A stretch of DNA of 64,000 bases from Oscillospiraceae bacterium (GCA_004555865.1 SFJO01000005.1:35246-99245), one strand, 5' to 3'. Counted from the first letter of the stretch, positions 49,436-60,117 are shown. Notes: generated by a model from the letters alone, not told the origin. Translations and numbers: made by a program.

Positions 49436-49464
49436 AGTATACCATAACCGGTGCTTTGCTACAA
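49436..49464 (-). promoter_or_regulatory. Promoter of the aromatic amino-acid operon
   Basis: On the minus strand TTGTAG, 17 bases, TATACT with a TGG extended -10. The leader is only about 50 nt, too short for a T-box. Confidence 0.8.
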
Positions 49465-49509
49465 GACAGTGACCGCTCGCCGAACAAGAAAAAAAGCGGG
49501 AACGGCGCA

Positions 49510-49554
49510 GAAAAAAGCGCCCTGCCCGCCGCCCGAAGGCGGAGAGCAGAGCGC
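49510..49554 (-). terminator. Terminator of the upstream lipoprotein gene
   Basis: On the minus strand GCGCTCTGCTCTCCGCC pairs with GGCGGCGGGCAGGGCGC around a TTCG loop, followed by TTTTTT. Confidence 0.9.
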
Positions 49555-49601
49555 GTTGGCACTGTGAAAATCAACGAAGCGGAAAAAACGGCGCAGCCCG
49601 G

Positions 49602-50138
49602 TCAATCGTTCGCGGCCGCGTCGGCCTCCACCAGGCCGGAGATGGACATACCGCCGCTGATGGTGTAGTAGCCGCTGTCATAGGAGATGGTCACCTTGTA
49701 CTTGGCGTTCGGGTCCAGGCCGGAGAAGCTGCCGGTGTACAGCTTGCCGTCGGCGGTGAACACCAGCGTGGCGCCCTCCACATAAATGGCGGTGCCCTCG
49801 CCCTGCTTCCACAGGGCGGCCTTAAAGCTCTTCAGCTGCTCGCTGTCGCTGGTGGCGGCGGCGGTGAGGGTGATGGTGTCGCCCGCGGGCTGGAAGTAGC
49901 CGGTGTCGCGCTTCTGAATGCCGTTGAAGGCGATGCACAGGGTATCGCCGTTCATGCCGGTGTTGAATTTGGCGGTGGTGTCAAAGCCGTCCGCATAGGG
50001 CACGTCGCTGCCGCCCGCTTCGGCGTGGGGCAGGCCGGAATCCTCGTCGTCGCTGCCCTTGCCGCAGGCGGAAAGGCTGAACACAAGGCACAGCGCCAGA
50101 GCCAGAGCCAGCAGACGGCGGAAAAGTTTTTTGTTCAT
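49602..50138 (-). CDS. Lipoprotein of unknown function
   Basis: A 178-residue exported lipoprotein (lipobox FSLSAC, then an acidic DDED linker). The mature part is predicted beta-rich, with alternating hydrophobic strands (GDTLCIAFNGIQ, TAIYVEGATLVFTADGKLYTG, AKYKVTISYDSGYYTISGG). It looks like a small beta-sandwich. I recognise no family. It stands alone and ends at a strong terminator; the start follows AAGGAGAAAC. Confidence 0.75.
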   Translation of the reverse strand: MNKKLFRRLLALALALCLVFSLSACGKGSDDEDSGLPHAEAGGSDVPYADGFDTTAKFNTGMNGDTLCIAFNGIQKRDTGYFQPAGDTITLTAAATSDSEQLKSFKAALWKQGEGTAIYVEGATLVFTADGKLYTGSFSGLDPNAKYKVTISYDSGYYTISGGMSISGLVEADAAAND

Positions 50139-50283
50139 GGCAGTTTCTCCTTCCGGGGCGTTTTTCGCGCAGGAAAAGCCCCCTGGCCGCAGCGGAAAGC
50201 ACCGTGGTGCGAACAGGCCGCTGCAATCAATACCGTTCCTATATTATAGACGAAATTCGGGCGGGATACAATACAAACCGGCC

Positions 50284-51549
50284 TCAGCCCTCCGGGTGCA
50301 GAACCTCGGTCAGGGCGGCGCACTCGGCCTGGGCCAGCTGGGGCCAGGCGGCGCTGCGCAGAAGAAAATCGCTGCGGTACAGCCCGAAACCATCGGCCCC
50401 GGCCCCGCGCAGGGTGGTTACCATGTCCGCCAGGTTATGGCCGGTCTGCCACTGGTCTTGAGCATGGTCGTAATTGCCGCCGTCGCCGTCCCCGATGCGG
50501 TAGGCCCCAAGGCCAAAGTACAGGGCAACCCCCTCGGCCCGGGGCAGGGCCAGCCATTCGGCGGTGATGTTTTCAAAGGCGAAGCGGGTGCTGCCTGAGC
50601 CGGTGGTGTAGCCGTAGCCCCAATACACCTGGGGCATGGCATAGTCGATGTAGCCGGGGGTGGAGAGCCACAGCGCCGCGTCGCTGTATTGCTGGGCGTA
50701 GTTGTTGTCGTTGTTGCCCTGGGGTGAGATGCCCAGGGGCACCGCCCCGGCGGTGCGCCCGCCCGCATGAACCAGCTGGTAAAGCTGGCGCACCAGCGCA
50801 TTTACATTGTCGCGCCGCCAGTCCTCCAGCGAGAGGTCGGTGTCGGCGGCGGCATATTCGGCCGCGTCAAAGGCTTCGTCGGTGGTGGGGTAGAAGTAGT
50901 CGTCCAGATGAATGCCGTCCACCGCGTAGCCATCCAGAATTTCCTGCACCCCGGCGGCAATGCAGTCCCGCACGTCCGGGCGGGAGGGGTCCAGGTACTG
51001 GCCCCCGGCCGCCTGCTTCACCCACTCCGGGTGTGCGGCGGCCAGGCTGTCGGCGCTGAAGGCGCCGGGCACGGTGTCGTTCAGCGCCAGCCGGTAGGGG
51101 TTCAGCCAGGCCTCCAGCCGAAGGCCGCGGGCGTGGGCCTCCTCCACCAGAACGGCCAGCGGGTCAAAGCCGGGGTCGCGGCCCTGGGTGCCAGTGCAGA
51201 CGCTGCTCCAGGGGAAAATCGCGCTGGGGTACAGGGCGTCCCCGAAGGGCCGCACCTGGGCGAGAACGGTGTTCAGCCCCATGGCGGCGTACTGGTCAAA
51301 CCAGCCGCCCATCTGGGCACGGAAGGCGGCCTCGCTGGAGAAGTCGGCGCTCTGCCACTCCAGATAGCTGATCCAGACGGCGCGGTATTCCTCCCCGGCG
51401 GGCTTGGCCGAGGCCGCGGCAGAGGGCTGCACATCGGCGGAAGAGCCGGGCAGCGGGGCGGAGCTGCCCGGGGCGGCCCCGGGTGCGCAGCCTGCAAGGG
51501 CCAGGCACAGCGCGGCAAAGAGGGCGGCAAGGCGCGGAAGATGTTTCAT
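50284..51549 (-). CDS. Glycosyl-hydrolase-like GHL10 (DUF187) lipoprotein
   Basis: A 421-residue exported lipoprotein (lipobox LALAGC, Ser/Ala/Pro linker to about residue 50). The TIM-barrel shows the GHL10 pattern: YRAVWISYLEW, MGLNTVLAQVRPFGDALYPS, LRLEAWLNPYR, YAVDGIHLDDYFYP (likely acidic catalytic pair) and GISPQGNN. Relatives are thought to cut extracellular or cell-wall polysaccharides; the substrate here is unknown. The start follows AAGGAGATACGCC. Confidence 0.87.
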   Translation of the reverse strand: MKHLPRLAALFAALCLALAGCAPGAAPGSSAPLPGSSADVQPSAAASAKPAGEEYRAVWISYLEWQSADFSSEAAFRAQMGGWFDQYAAMGLNTVLAQVRPFGDALYPSAIFPWSSVCTGTQGRDPGFDPLAVLVEEAHARGLRLEAWLNPYRLALNDTVPGAFSADSLAAAHPEWVKQAAGGQYLDPSRPDVRDCIAAGVQEILDGYAVDGIHLDDYFYPTTDEAFDAAEYAAADTDLSLEDWRRDNVNALVRQLYQLVHAGGRTAGAVPLGISPQGNNDNNYAQQYSDAALWLSTPGYIDYAMPQVYWGYGYTTGSGSTRFAFENITAEWLALPRAEGVALYFGLGAYRIGDGDGGNYDHAQDQWQTGHNLADMVTTLRGAGADGFGLYRSDFLLRSAAWPQLAQAECAALTEVLHPEG

Positions 51550-51618
51550 GGGCGTATCTCCTTATAAAATGGTTCTGCACAGCGTATGCAGGCCGAACCG
51601 GCGATATGCTCGATCGGT

Positions 51619-52131
51619 TTACCGGGTGGGGTCGGCGGCCTGCGCCTTGTACAGGCTGAGAATGCCCCAGGCCCGGGCCACCAGCCGCAGAAAGCCCAGC
51701 AGGTTGGACGCGGCGGCCAGCGCGGGCACAGGGCCATAGGCCAGGAACCAGGCGATCACATAGGCCGCCTCGGTGAGCAGCACGGCCCGGGCCTGTGCCT
51801 TCAGATCGGGGCCGACCGCGTTTTCCAGCGCCAGCAGCAGCGGCCACACCATGGCCCCCAACAGCAGATGCACCGCGGGGTTCTGGTTGAGCATGGAGAG
51901 CATCAGCAGCACAAAGCAGACGAAGTAGCGCCCCTTGCGTCCGGCGGGGCTGCCCTTGACGGCTGCCAGAAACAGCAACATGATGCCGGTGAGGGCGTAG
52001 GCCAGGCTGTCGAACATGGTCATGTTCTGCCCGGCGGTCAGTGCGGCAAGGGCGGCCAGCATGGAGCAGGCCACCGACAGAATGCCGATGGCGTAATAGG
52101 TCTTTTTGGTGATGGAGAGGTTCGGATTCAT
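51619..52131 (-). CDS. Small polytopic membrane protein
   Basis: A 170-residue protein with about five helices (YYAIGILSVACSMLAALAAL, LAYALTGIMLLFLAAVKG, YFVCFVLLMLSML, VHLLLGAMVWPLLLALE, VIAWFLAYGPVPALAAASN). No known motif. The ATG at 52131 follows AAAAGGAGC. It has its own extended -10 promoter, shared divergently with the next gene. Confidence 0.75.
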   Translation of the reverse strand: MNPNLSITKKTYYAIGILSVACSMLAALAALTAGQNMTMFDSLAYALTGIMLLFLAAVKGSPAGRKGRYFVCFVLLMLSMLNQNPAVHLLLGAMVWPLLLALENAVGPDLKAQARAVLLTEAAYVIAWFLAYGPVPALAAASNLLGFLRLVARAWGILSLYKAQAADPTR

Positions 52132-52230
52132 GACGGCTCCTTTTTCTGCGAACGCTGGGGTTCGCATAGTTTGCATGGAATAAACGGCCCGAAGGAGGCG
52201 AAGGGTGCCGCATCCGGGCGGGATGAGAAC

Positions 52231-52263
52231 AGTATACCACAGGCCGGTAAAATATGTTATACT
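52231..52263. promoter_or_regulatory. Divergent pair of extended -10 promoters
   Basis: TGGTATACT on the minus strand (52231-52239) and TGTTATACT on the plus strand (52255-52263) face away from each other, with no good -35 for either. They would serve the two flanking membrane-protein genes. Confidence 0.6.
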
Positions 52264-52329
52264 CATTCTAAAACGGCCGCCTACCCGGCGCGCCGGAACA
52301 GTTTGAACCGAGAGGGGAAGTGGTTTGCC

Positions 52330-52749
52330 CTGAACAGCTTGATTTATGGAGTGGTGATCGTGGCGCTGGCCGCCATGATGGTGTACGCCCTGCGCCGGCA
52401 GGAGCGCCGCCGCCGGGAAGCACCCGGCCCGGCGGGTATGAGCGAATACCGCACCGACCTGCCCATTGACGAATGCATGGACCGGCTGCGGGCCCACAGC
52501 GAGGCCGACGCCTTCCAGTACACCTGCGAGCGGCAGCCGGACGGCGGGTATCTGCTGCACCTGACCCTGCACCAGCCCACCCGGCAGCCGCTGGATACCC
52601 TGTATACTCTGCGCATGGAACAGGGCCGCCAGACGGTGGTGACCCTGATGTTTGTGCGGGAGGCCTTCGGCTACGGCGAGCCGGTGTTCCGCCAGGACGT
52701 GATGGACGGCTTTATGGCCGACAAGCTGGAAGCAAAGCGGACGGTGTGA
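52330..52749 (+). CDS. Small single-pass membrane protein
   Basis: About 139 residues: one N-terminal helix (SLIYGVVIVALAAMMVYAL), a basic stop-transfer stretch (RRQERRRRE), then a cytosolic alpha/beta domain. The start is uncertain. No ATG or strong GTG fits the AGAGGGGA site at 52311-52318; I place it at a CTG 12 bases downstream, with a TTG at 52339 as an alternative. I recognise no family. Confidence 0.6.
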   Translation: MNSLIYGVVIVALAAMMVYALRRQERRRREAPGPAGMSEYRTDLPIDECMDRLRAHSEADAFQYTCERQPDGGYLLHLTLHQPTRQPLDTLYTLRMEQGRQTVVTLMFVREAFGYGEPVFRQDVMDGFMADKLEAKRTV

Positions 52750-52811
52750 GCGGCGCTCAGCGTTTTATAGAGCCATAAAATGTAGGATTATATGGAGAAG
52801 GGAGAGGGGCA

Positions 52812-53714
52812 ATGGCAGAACTGCCGAGAGTTGCAACGGAGCTTCCCGCAAAACAGCCGGAAAGCTGGGTGTATATGGTGCGCTGTGCCGACGGCAGCCT
52901 CTACACCGGCTGGACGGAGAACCTGTATGCCCGCATGGAGGCCCACCGCACCGGCAAGGGCAGCAAATGCGTGCGGGGCAAGGGCTTTGAAAAGCTGGCC
53001 TGGGCCGAGCGGCAGCCGGTGCCCGGCCGCGGGCCGGGGCAGAAACGGGAAGCACAAGTGAAGGCCCTGCCCAAAGAGCAGAAGGAAGCCATGGCCGCCC
53101 AATGGGCCGAGCGGATGCGCCCGCGCCTGACCATGGCCCGCCCGGCGGATGGGCCGCAGGTTCTGGCGCTGTACCGGTGGTATGTGCTGAACAGCACCGC
53201 CACCTTCAACTGGGTGCCGGATACCGAGGAGAACTACATTAAAATGGTGCGGGCCACCTTAAAAAAGGCTCCCTTCCTGCTGGCGCGGGACGGAGACGAC
53301 AACCTGCTTGGGTACGCCTGCGCCCACCCCTGGCGAGCTTGGGATGCCTACGCTTGGGACGTGGAGACCACCATTTACTGTGCGCCCGAGGCACGGGGCC
53401 GCGGCGTGGGGCCGATGCTTTACAACGCGCTGCTGGCCCTGCTGAAGGCCCAAGGCTACTGGAACGCCTACGGCGTGGTGACCAGCCCAAACCCTCAATC
53501 GGACGCCATGCACGAGGCGCTGGGCTTTGTGAACGAGGGCACCAACCCCCGCTGCGGCTACAAAATGGGCCGTTGGCTGGGCATTACCACCTGGCGGGCC
53601 GTGCTGCACGAGGGCCACGAAGAACCTCAGCCGGTGCAGTACAAGCTGCCCGCCGCCCAAGTGCGCAAAATTCTGCGGGCGGCGGAGAACGGCGGCCGCT
53701 GGCAGGAGCTGTGA
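52812..53714 (+). CDS. GIY-YIG endonuclease domain fused to a GNAT acetyltransferase
   Basis: A 300-residue fusion. Residues 17-95 match the YhbQ-type GIY-YIG domain: WVYMVRCADGSLYTGWTENL (the GIY and YIG positions read VYM and YTG), then HRTGKGSKCVRGKGF. The usual catalytic Glu region is replaced by KREAQVKALPKEQKEAM. Residues 108-290 are a GNAT close to phosphinothricin-type acetyltransferases: MARPADGPQVLALY, LNSTATFNWV, TTIYCAPEARGRGVGPMLY (acetyl-CoA loop), ALGFVNEG and a final CGYKMGRW. Both domains look intact. The joint function is unknown. The start follows AGGGAGAGGGG. Confidence 0.82.
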   Translation: MAELPRVATELPAKQPESWVYMVRCADGSLYTGWTENLYARMEAHRTGKGSKCVRGKGFEKLAWAERQPVPGRGPGQKREAQVKALPKEQKEAMAAQWAERMRPRLTMARPADGPQVLALYRWYVLNSTATFNWVPDTEENYIKMVRATLKKAPFLLARDGDDNLLGYACAHPWRAWDAYAWDVETTIYCAPEARGRGVGPMLYNALLALLKAQGYWNAYGVVTSPNPQSDAMHEALGFVNEGTNPRCGYKMGRWLGITTWRAVLHEGHEEPQPVQYKLPAAQVRKILRAAENGGRWQEL

Positions 53715-53737
53715 GCAGCCGGGCCCCATGAACAAAC

Positions 53738-53771
53738 CTGCATAATCTGCATAAATAATCGATATATGCAG
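53738..53771 (+). promoter_or_regulatory. Repeats upstream of argG, possible second operator
   Basis: CTGCATAA occurs twice, 9 bases apart (53738, 53747), and the second copy forms a dyad with TATGCAG (53765-53771). The half-sites resemble degenerate ARG boxes (TGMATAA). Confidence 0.4.
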
Positions 53772-53886
53772 CGCGGCAAAACGGAAATGACGCATCAGCG
53801 AGAAACCCGGAGGAACTGCCGGGAGCATCTCGGCAAACACGGCAAAAAAATGGCGAATGAAACAGAATCTTTGTGCAGTTTTTTCC

Positions 53887-53943
53887 TTGACGGACGGGAA
53901 GATGAGTGTATAATAATTCGTGTCAGATGAATATTTATTCAAC
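53887..53943 (+). promoter_or_regulatory. argG promoter with an overlapping ARG box
   Basis: TTGACG, 16 bases, TATAAT (53887-53914). The palindrome TGAATATTTATTCA (53928-53941) matches the ArgR/AhrC box and covers the expected transcription start, a classic position for arginine-dependent repression. No argR gene lies in the window. Confidence 0.85.
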
Positions 53944-54009
53944 GTCCGGATGCACTTCGGGCAGCGGCGGCCCCGCAGGATACAGAATAGAGAAAGGGAG
54001 TTACCTGCA

Positions 54010-55245
54010 ATGAAACAGAAGAAAGATATCAAGAAAGTCGTTTTGGCTTACTCCGGCGGCCTGGACACCTCCATCATCATTCCCTGGCTGAAGGAGAACT
54101 ACAACAACTGCGAAGTCATCGCCGTTTCCGGCGACGTGGGCCAGGGCACCGAGCTGGACGGCCTGGAAGAGAAGGCAAAAAAGACCGGCGCTTCCAAGCT
54201 GTACATCCTGGACCTGAAGAAGGACTACGTGGAAAACTACATCTGGCCCTGCCTGAAGGCGGACGCCAAGTATGAAGATTACCTGCTGGGCACCAGCCAC
54301 GCCCGTCCCTGCATCGCCAAGGCTCTGGCCGAGATCGCCCACAAAGAGGGCGCGGACGCCATCTGCCACGGCTGCACCGGCAAGGGCAACGACCAGGTGC
54401 GTTTTGAGCTGACCCTGAAGGCCTTCGCCCCCGATATGGCCATCATCGCTCCCTGGCGTGAGTGGAACATCGAGAGCCGCGACGAGGAGATCGACTACGC
54501 CGAGGCCCACAACATCCCCCTGCGCATCAGCCGTGAGACCAACTACTCCAAGGATAAGAACCTGTGGCATCTGTCCCACGAGGGCCTGGATCTGGAGAGC
54601 CCCGCCAACGAGCCTCAGTACAACAAGGAAGGCTTCCTGGAGCTGGGCGTCAGCCCCGAGCAGGCCCCCGACGTTCCCACCTATGTGACCATCCACTTTG
54701 AGAAGGGCGTGCCCACCCAGCTGGACGGCAAGGAGCTGGACGGCGTGGCCATGGTGGAAGCCCTGAACAAGGTGGGCGGCGCCAACGGCATCGGCCTGCT
54801 GGACATCGTGGAGAACCGTCTGGTCGGCATGAAGAGCCGCGGCGTGTACGAGACTCCCGGCGGCGCCATCCTGTACCAGGCCCACAAGGTTCTGGAGACC
54901 ATCACCCTGGACAAGGAGACCAGCCACTTCAAGGCCATCGTGGGCCAGAAGTACGCCGATCTGGTGTACAACGGCCAGTGGTTCACCCCGCTGCGTGAGG
55001 CCATGGACGCCTTTGTGGACTCCACCCAGAAGACCGTGACCGGCGATGTGAAGCTGAAGCTGTACAAGGGCAACATCATCACCGCCAGCGTCACCAGCCC
55101 CTACACCCTGTACGACGAGCAGACCGCTTCCTTCGGCGTGGACGAGGATTACAACCAGGCCGATGCCGCAGGCTTCATCAATCTGTTCGGTCTGTCCATC
55201 AAGGAGCGGGCGAAGCTCAGCGCCAAGTGGCCTGAAATCAAGTAA
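54010..55245 (+). CDS. argG: Argininosuccinate synthase
   Basis: A 411-residue enzyme that joins citrulline and aspartate with ATP. AYSGGLDTSI (PP-loop), DVGQGTELDGLEEKAKK, GTSHARPCIAKAL, HGCTGKGNDQVRFE and YSKDKNLWHLSHEG are diagnostic. I start at MKQKKDIKK (ATG at 54010), after AAAGGGAG; codon use (TCC, CGT, TTC) marks a well-expressed gene. Regulated by the ARG box over its promoter. Confidence 0.97.
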   Translation: MKQKKDIKKVVLAYSGGLDTSIIIPWLKENYNNCEVIAVSGDVGQGTELDGLEEKAKKTGASKLYILDLKKDYVENYIWPCLKADAKYEDYLLGTSHARPCIAKALAEIAHKEGADAICHGCTGKGNDQVRFELTLKAFAPDMAIIAPWREWNIESRDEEIDYAEAHNIPLRISRETNYSKDKNLWHLSHEGLDLESPANEPQYNKEGFLELGVSPEQAPDVPTYVTIHFEKGVPTQLDGKELDGVAMVEALNKVGGANGIGLLDIVENRLVGMKSRGVYETPGGAILYQAHKVLETITLDKETSHFKAIVGQKYADLVYNGQWFTPLREAMDAFVDSTQKTVTGDVKLKLYKGNIITASVTSPYTLYDEQTASFGVDEDYNQADAAGFINLFGLSIKERAKLSAKWPEIK

Positions 55246-55311
55246 AATCATTCCGTAAACGAGCAGGCAGCAGGGCCTTTGCAAGCAGGCCCAGCCGCCC
55301 TCAAGGGAAAA

Positions 55312-55381
55312 CCGACCGCCGGGAGCATTCCCCTACGCGACCGCGCCAGGCGCGGCCCGCCAGGGCTTCCGGCGGCTTTTC
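55312..55381 (+). terminator. Terminator between argG and argH
   Basis: CCGCCGGGA pairs with TCCGGCGG around an inner CCGCGCC/GGCGCGG helix, followed by CTTTT. The 55382-55471 remainder is AT-rich and may hold the argH promoter. Confidence 0.65.
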
Positions 55382-55471
55382 CCATCTTATATGCCCACCG
55401 ATCAAATAGGCAGCATATATACGATTAAACGATAATTTTAAGCAAAATTCAGAATTTAGGAGCGTAGACCC

Positions 55472-56864
<1,393 letters not shown>

Positions 56865-56878
<14 letters not shown>

Positions 56879-57800
56879 GGTTTTTATTGACGGCAGCGCC
56901 GGCACCACCGGCCTGCGCATTGCGGAGCGGCTGCAGAAGCGCCCGGAGATCGAGCTGCTGACCATCTCGGCCGAAGGCCGTAAGGACGTGAACGAGCGGG
57001 CCAAGGTCATCAACTCCGCCGATCTGGCCTTTTTGTGCCTGCCGGATGCGGCAGCCAAAGAGGTGATGCCGCTGGTCAGCGAGAACGTGAAGATCCTGGA
57101 TACCTCCACGGCGCACCGCACCGCCCCCGGCTGGGTGTACGGCTTCCCCGAGCTGGAAGGCCAGCGGGAGAAGATCAAGGCTTCAAACCGGGTGGCCGTG
57201 CCCGGCTGCCATGCCTCCGGCTTCATCAGCACGGTGGCCCCGCTGGTACAGAAGGGCGTTTTGCCCGCCTACTTCCCCTTCACCTGCTACAGCCTCACCG
57301 GGTATTCCGGCGGCGGCAAGAGTATGATCGCCGCCTACGAGGCACCGGACCGGCCCGAGGGATACAGCGCCCCCCGCAGCTATGGCCTGACCTTAAAGCA
57401 CAAGCATCTGCCGGAGATGACCGCCGTGTGCGGCCTGACCAGCGCCCCACTGTTCTGCCCCATTGTGGACGATTTTTACAGCGGAATGCAGACCGTGGTG
57501 CCCCTGCGGCTGGATCTGGTGCAGGATGTGACCCCCGAGCAGGTGGCCGCCTGCCTGGCGGATTATTATCAGGGCGAGAGCCAGGTGCTGGTGCATCCCC
57601 TGAATGAGCTGCCGGAGGATAAGTTCCTCACCACGAACCTGCGCACCGGCAGCGATAAAATGGAGATCTTTGTGGTGGGCCACGAGGGCCAGCTGCTGGT
57701 GATGAGCCTGTTTGACAATCTGGGCAAGGGCTCTTCCGGCGCGGCGGTGCAGTGCATGAACCTGATGCTGGGCCTGCCGGAGACCGAGGGCCTGGAATAA
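56865..57800 (+). CDS. argC: N-acetyl-gamma-glutamyl-phosphate reductase, short (type 2) form
   Basis: A 311-residue NADPH-dependent enzyme. KVFIDGSAGTTGLRIAERL, FLCLPDAAAKE, NRVAVPGCHASGF (catalytic Cys) and YSLTGYSGGGKSM are visible. The short DGxAGTTG type differs from the 340-350-residue type 1 enzyme. The ATG lies inside argH, with GGAGAAGC ahead of it. Confidence 0.95.
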
Positions 57801-57888
57801 CCGTACAACGGAAACGGCCGCACGAACCGGCGGCATTCAGGGTTTCCGCCCCCACGACCGGCGGGCGGGGAAAGGGAGAGATACAACA

Positions 57889-59115
57889 ATGGAATTCAAG
57901 GAAGTGACCGGCGGCGTCTGCGCCGCAAAGGGTTTTCAGGCCGCGGGCGTACACTGCGGCTTCCGGGCCAACCCCAATAAGAAGGACCTGGCCCTCATCG
58001 TGGCGGATGTGCGCTGCACGGCCGCCGGTATGTACACCAGCAACAAGGTGAAGGGCGCGCCCATCACGGTGGATAAGGCCCACCTGACGGACGGCCATGC
58101 CCAGGCCATTCTGGTAAACAGCGGCAATGCCAACACCTGCGCGGCCAACGGCATTGACCTGGCCAACGAGTGCTGCCGCCTGGCGGCGGGGGCGTTGGGC
58201 CTGAAGGAAGAGGACATCCTGCCCTCCTCCACCGGTGTCATCGGCCAGCCCATGACCATTGATCCCTTCGCCAAGGGCATTCCCGAGGCGGCGGCCCAGC
58301 TGGCCGGGGGCGAGGCGGGCAGCACCGCCGCCGCCCAGGCCATCATGACCACGGACACCTACCCCAAGCAGTACGCCCTGCAGTTCACGCTGGGCGGCAA
58401 GACCTGCACCCTGGGCGCCATCGGCAAGGGCAGCGGCATGATCGCCCCCAACCTGGCCACCCTGCTCACCTTCTACACCACCGATGCCGCCATCAGCGCC
58501 GAAATGCTGGATAAGGCCATCCATCAGGTGGTGCCTGCCACCTACAACCAGCTGTCGGTGGACCTGGATACCTCCACCAACGACACGCTGCTCATCCTGG
58601 CCAACGGCCTGGCGGGCAACGAGCCGGTTACCGCCGAAGGCGAGGACTACGACAACTTCGTGGCGGCCCTGACCGCCATTGCCGAGCACATGGCCGCGCT
58701 GCACGCCTCCGACGGCGAGGGCGCTTCTCACCTGATCACCTGCCAGGTGAGCCATGCCAAGGATAAGGCCACCGCCCGCGCCATTGCCAAGAGCGTGGTC
58801 TGCTCCAACCTGTTCAAGGCCGCGGTGTTCGGCCGCGACGCCAACTGGGGCCGCATCCTGTGCGCCATTGGCTACACGCAGGGCGACTTCTCGGTGGACC
58901 GCTGCTGCGTCTGGCTGGAAAGCGCCGCGGGCAGCGTGTATGTGTGCGAAAACGCCGCCTACCATCCTTACAGCGAAGAGGAAGCCTCCAAGGTGCTGGC
59001 CGAGCATGACATTTTGGTTCGGGTGGATATGGGCGACGGCGAGGCCGAGGGCAAGGCCTGGGGCTGCGATCTGACCTACGATTATGTGAAGATCAACGGC
59101 GATTACCGTTCCTGA
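57889..59115 (+). CDS. argJ: Bifunctional ornithine acetyltransferase / N-acetylglutamate synthase
   Basis: A 408-residue enzyme. The self-cleavage site is in KGSGMIAPNLATLLTF (between Ala and the nucleophilic Thr). VNSGNANTCAANGI, SSTGVIGQPM and FGRDANWGRILCAIGY agree with the family. It recycles the acetyl group, so the pathway needs no ArgE. It lies 88 bases after argC with AAAGGGAGAG. Confidence 0.97.
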   Translation: MEFKEVTGGVCAAKGFQAAGVHCGFRANPNKKDLALIVADVRCTAAGMYTSNKVKGAPITVDKAHLTDGHAQAILVNSGNANTCAANGIDLANECCRLAAGALGLKEEDILPSSTGVIGQPMTIDPFAKGIPEAAAQLAGGEAGSTAAAQAIMTTDTYPKQYALQFTLGGKTCTLGAIGKGSGMIAPNLATLLTFYTTDAAISAEMLDKAIHQVVPATYNQLSVDLDTSTNDTLLILANGLAGNEPVTAEGEDYDNFVAALTAIAEHMAALHASDGEGASHLITCQVSHAKDKATARAIAKSVVCSNLFKAAVFGRDANWGRILCAIGYTQGDFSVDRCCVWLESAAGSVYVCENAAYHPYSEEEASKVLAEHDILVRVDMGDGEAEGKAWGCDLTYDYVKINGDYRS

Positions 59116-59149
59116 CGCCACAAACGGTTTCCAAAAGGAGGAAATACCG

Positions 59150-60007
59150 GTGAAGAACGAAGAGATGGCCAAGCTGTTCAGCGAGGCGACCCCCTACATC
59201 CAGAAATACCACGGCACCACGCTGGTGGTGAAGTACGGCGGCAACGCCATGGTAAACGAAGAGCTGAAAACCGCCGTGATGAACGACCTGATCACTCTCA
59301 CCCTGCTGGGCGTGCGGGTGGTGCTGGTGCACGGCGGCGGCCCCTCCATCAACAAGATGCTGAAGGCCATCGGCCACGAGAGCCGCTTTGTGGACGGCCT
59401 GCGCTACACCGACGAGATCACCATGATGGTGGTGCAGCAGGTGCTGGCGGGTGAAGTGAACAAGGACCTGGTGGCCATGCTGCGGGGCCGCGGCGTGGGC
59501 CTGTGCGGCATTGACGGGCAGATGATCCGGTGCAGCAAGGTGGCCGATAAGGATCTGGGTTATGTTGGCAACGTGGAGCGGGTGGACACCCGCCTGATCG
59601 ACCGCCTGCTGGACGACGGCTTTATTCCCGTGATTGCCAGCGTGGGCATGGACGAGAACGGCGTGGCCTACAACCTGAACGCCGACACCGCCGCCGCGGC
59701 CATTGCCATTGCCCTGAAGGCACAGAAGCTGGTGATGATGACCGACATTGCGGGCCTGCTGCGCAATAAGGACGACGAGAGCACGCTTATTCCCACCGTG
59801 GAGGTGAGCGAGATCGACGGCTACAAAGAGGCCGGCATCATTTCCGGCGGCATGATTCCCAAGATCGAGGGCCTGGCCGATGCCATCTACCGCGGCGTGA
59901 GCGAGGCCAGCATCATCGACGGCCGTGTGCTGCACTCCATCCTGCTGGAGATCTTCTCCGACCGGGGCAGCGGTACGCTGTTCTACCGCCGGGGCCATGT
60001 GCGGTAA
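59150..60007 (+). CDS. argB: Acetylglutamate kinase
   Basis: A 285-residue kinase. VVKYGGNAMVNEEL (Lys), VVLVHGGGPSINKML, LCGIDGQMI, NVNADTAA-type LNADTAAAAIAIAL and SGGMIPKIEGL match. The N-terminal helix is of the arginine-sensitive type, so feedback inhibition is likely. It starts with GTG at 59150 after AAAGGAGG. Confidence 0.96.
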   Translation: MKNEEMAKLFSEATPYIQKYHGTTLVVKYGGNAMVNEELKTAVMNDLITLTLLGVRVVLVHGGGPSINKMLKAIGHESRFVDGLRYTDEITMMVVQQVLAGEVNKDLVAMLRGRGVGLCGIDGQMIRCSKVADKDLGYVGNVERVDTRLIDRLLDDGFIPVIASVGMDENGVAYNLNADTAAAAIAIALKAQKLVMMTDIAGLLRNKDDESTLIPTVEVSEIDGYKEAGIISGGMIPKIEGLADAIYRGVSEASIIDGRVLHSILLEIFSDRGSGTLFYRRGHVR

Positions 60008-60117
60008 GCTGCGCGCCCCGCACAAACATTCCTCACAATAAAACCTGTGCTGGGCAGGCGCTCTGCCGCGCGCCCGGCCTGAAACTACGGCGGCGCGCCG
60101 CCGGGGAGGGAAACACC

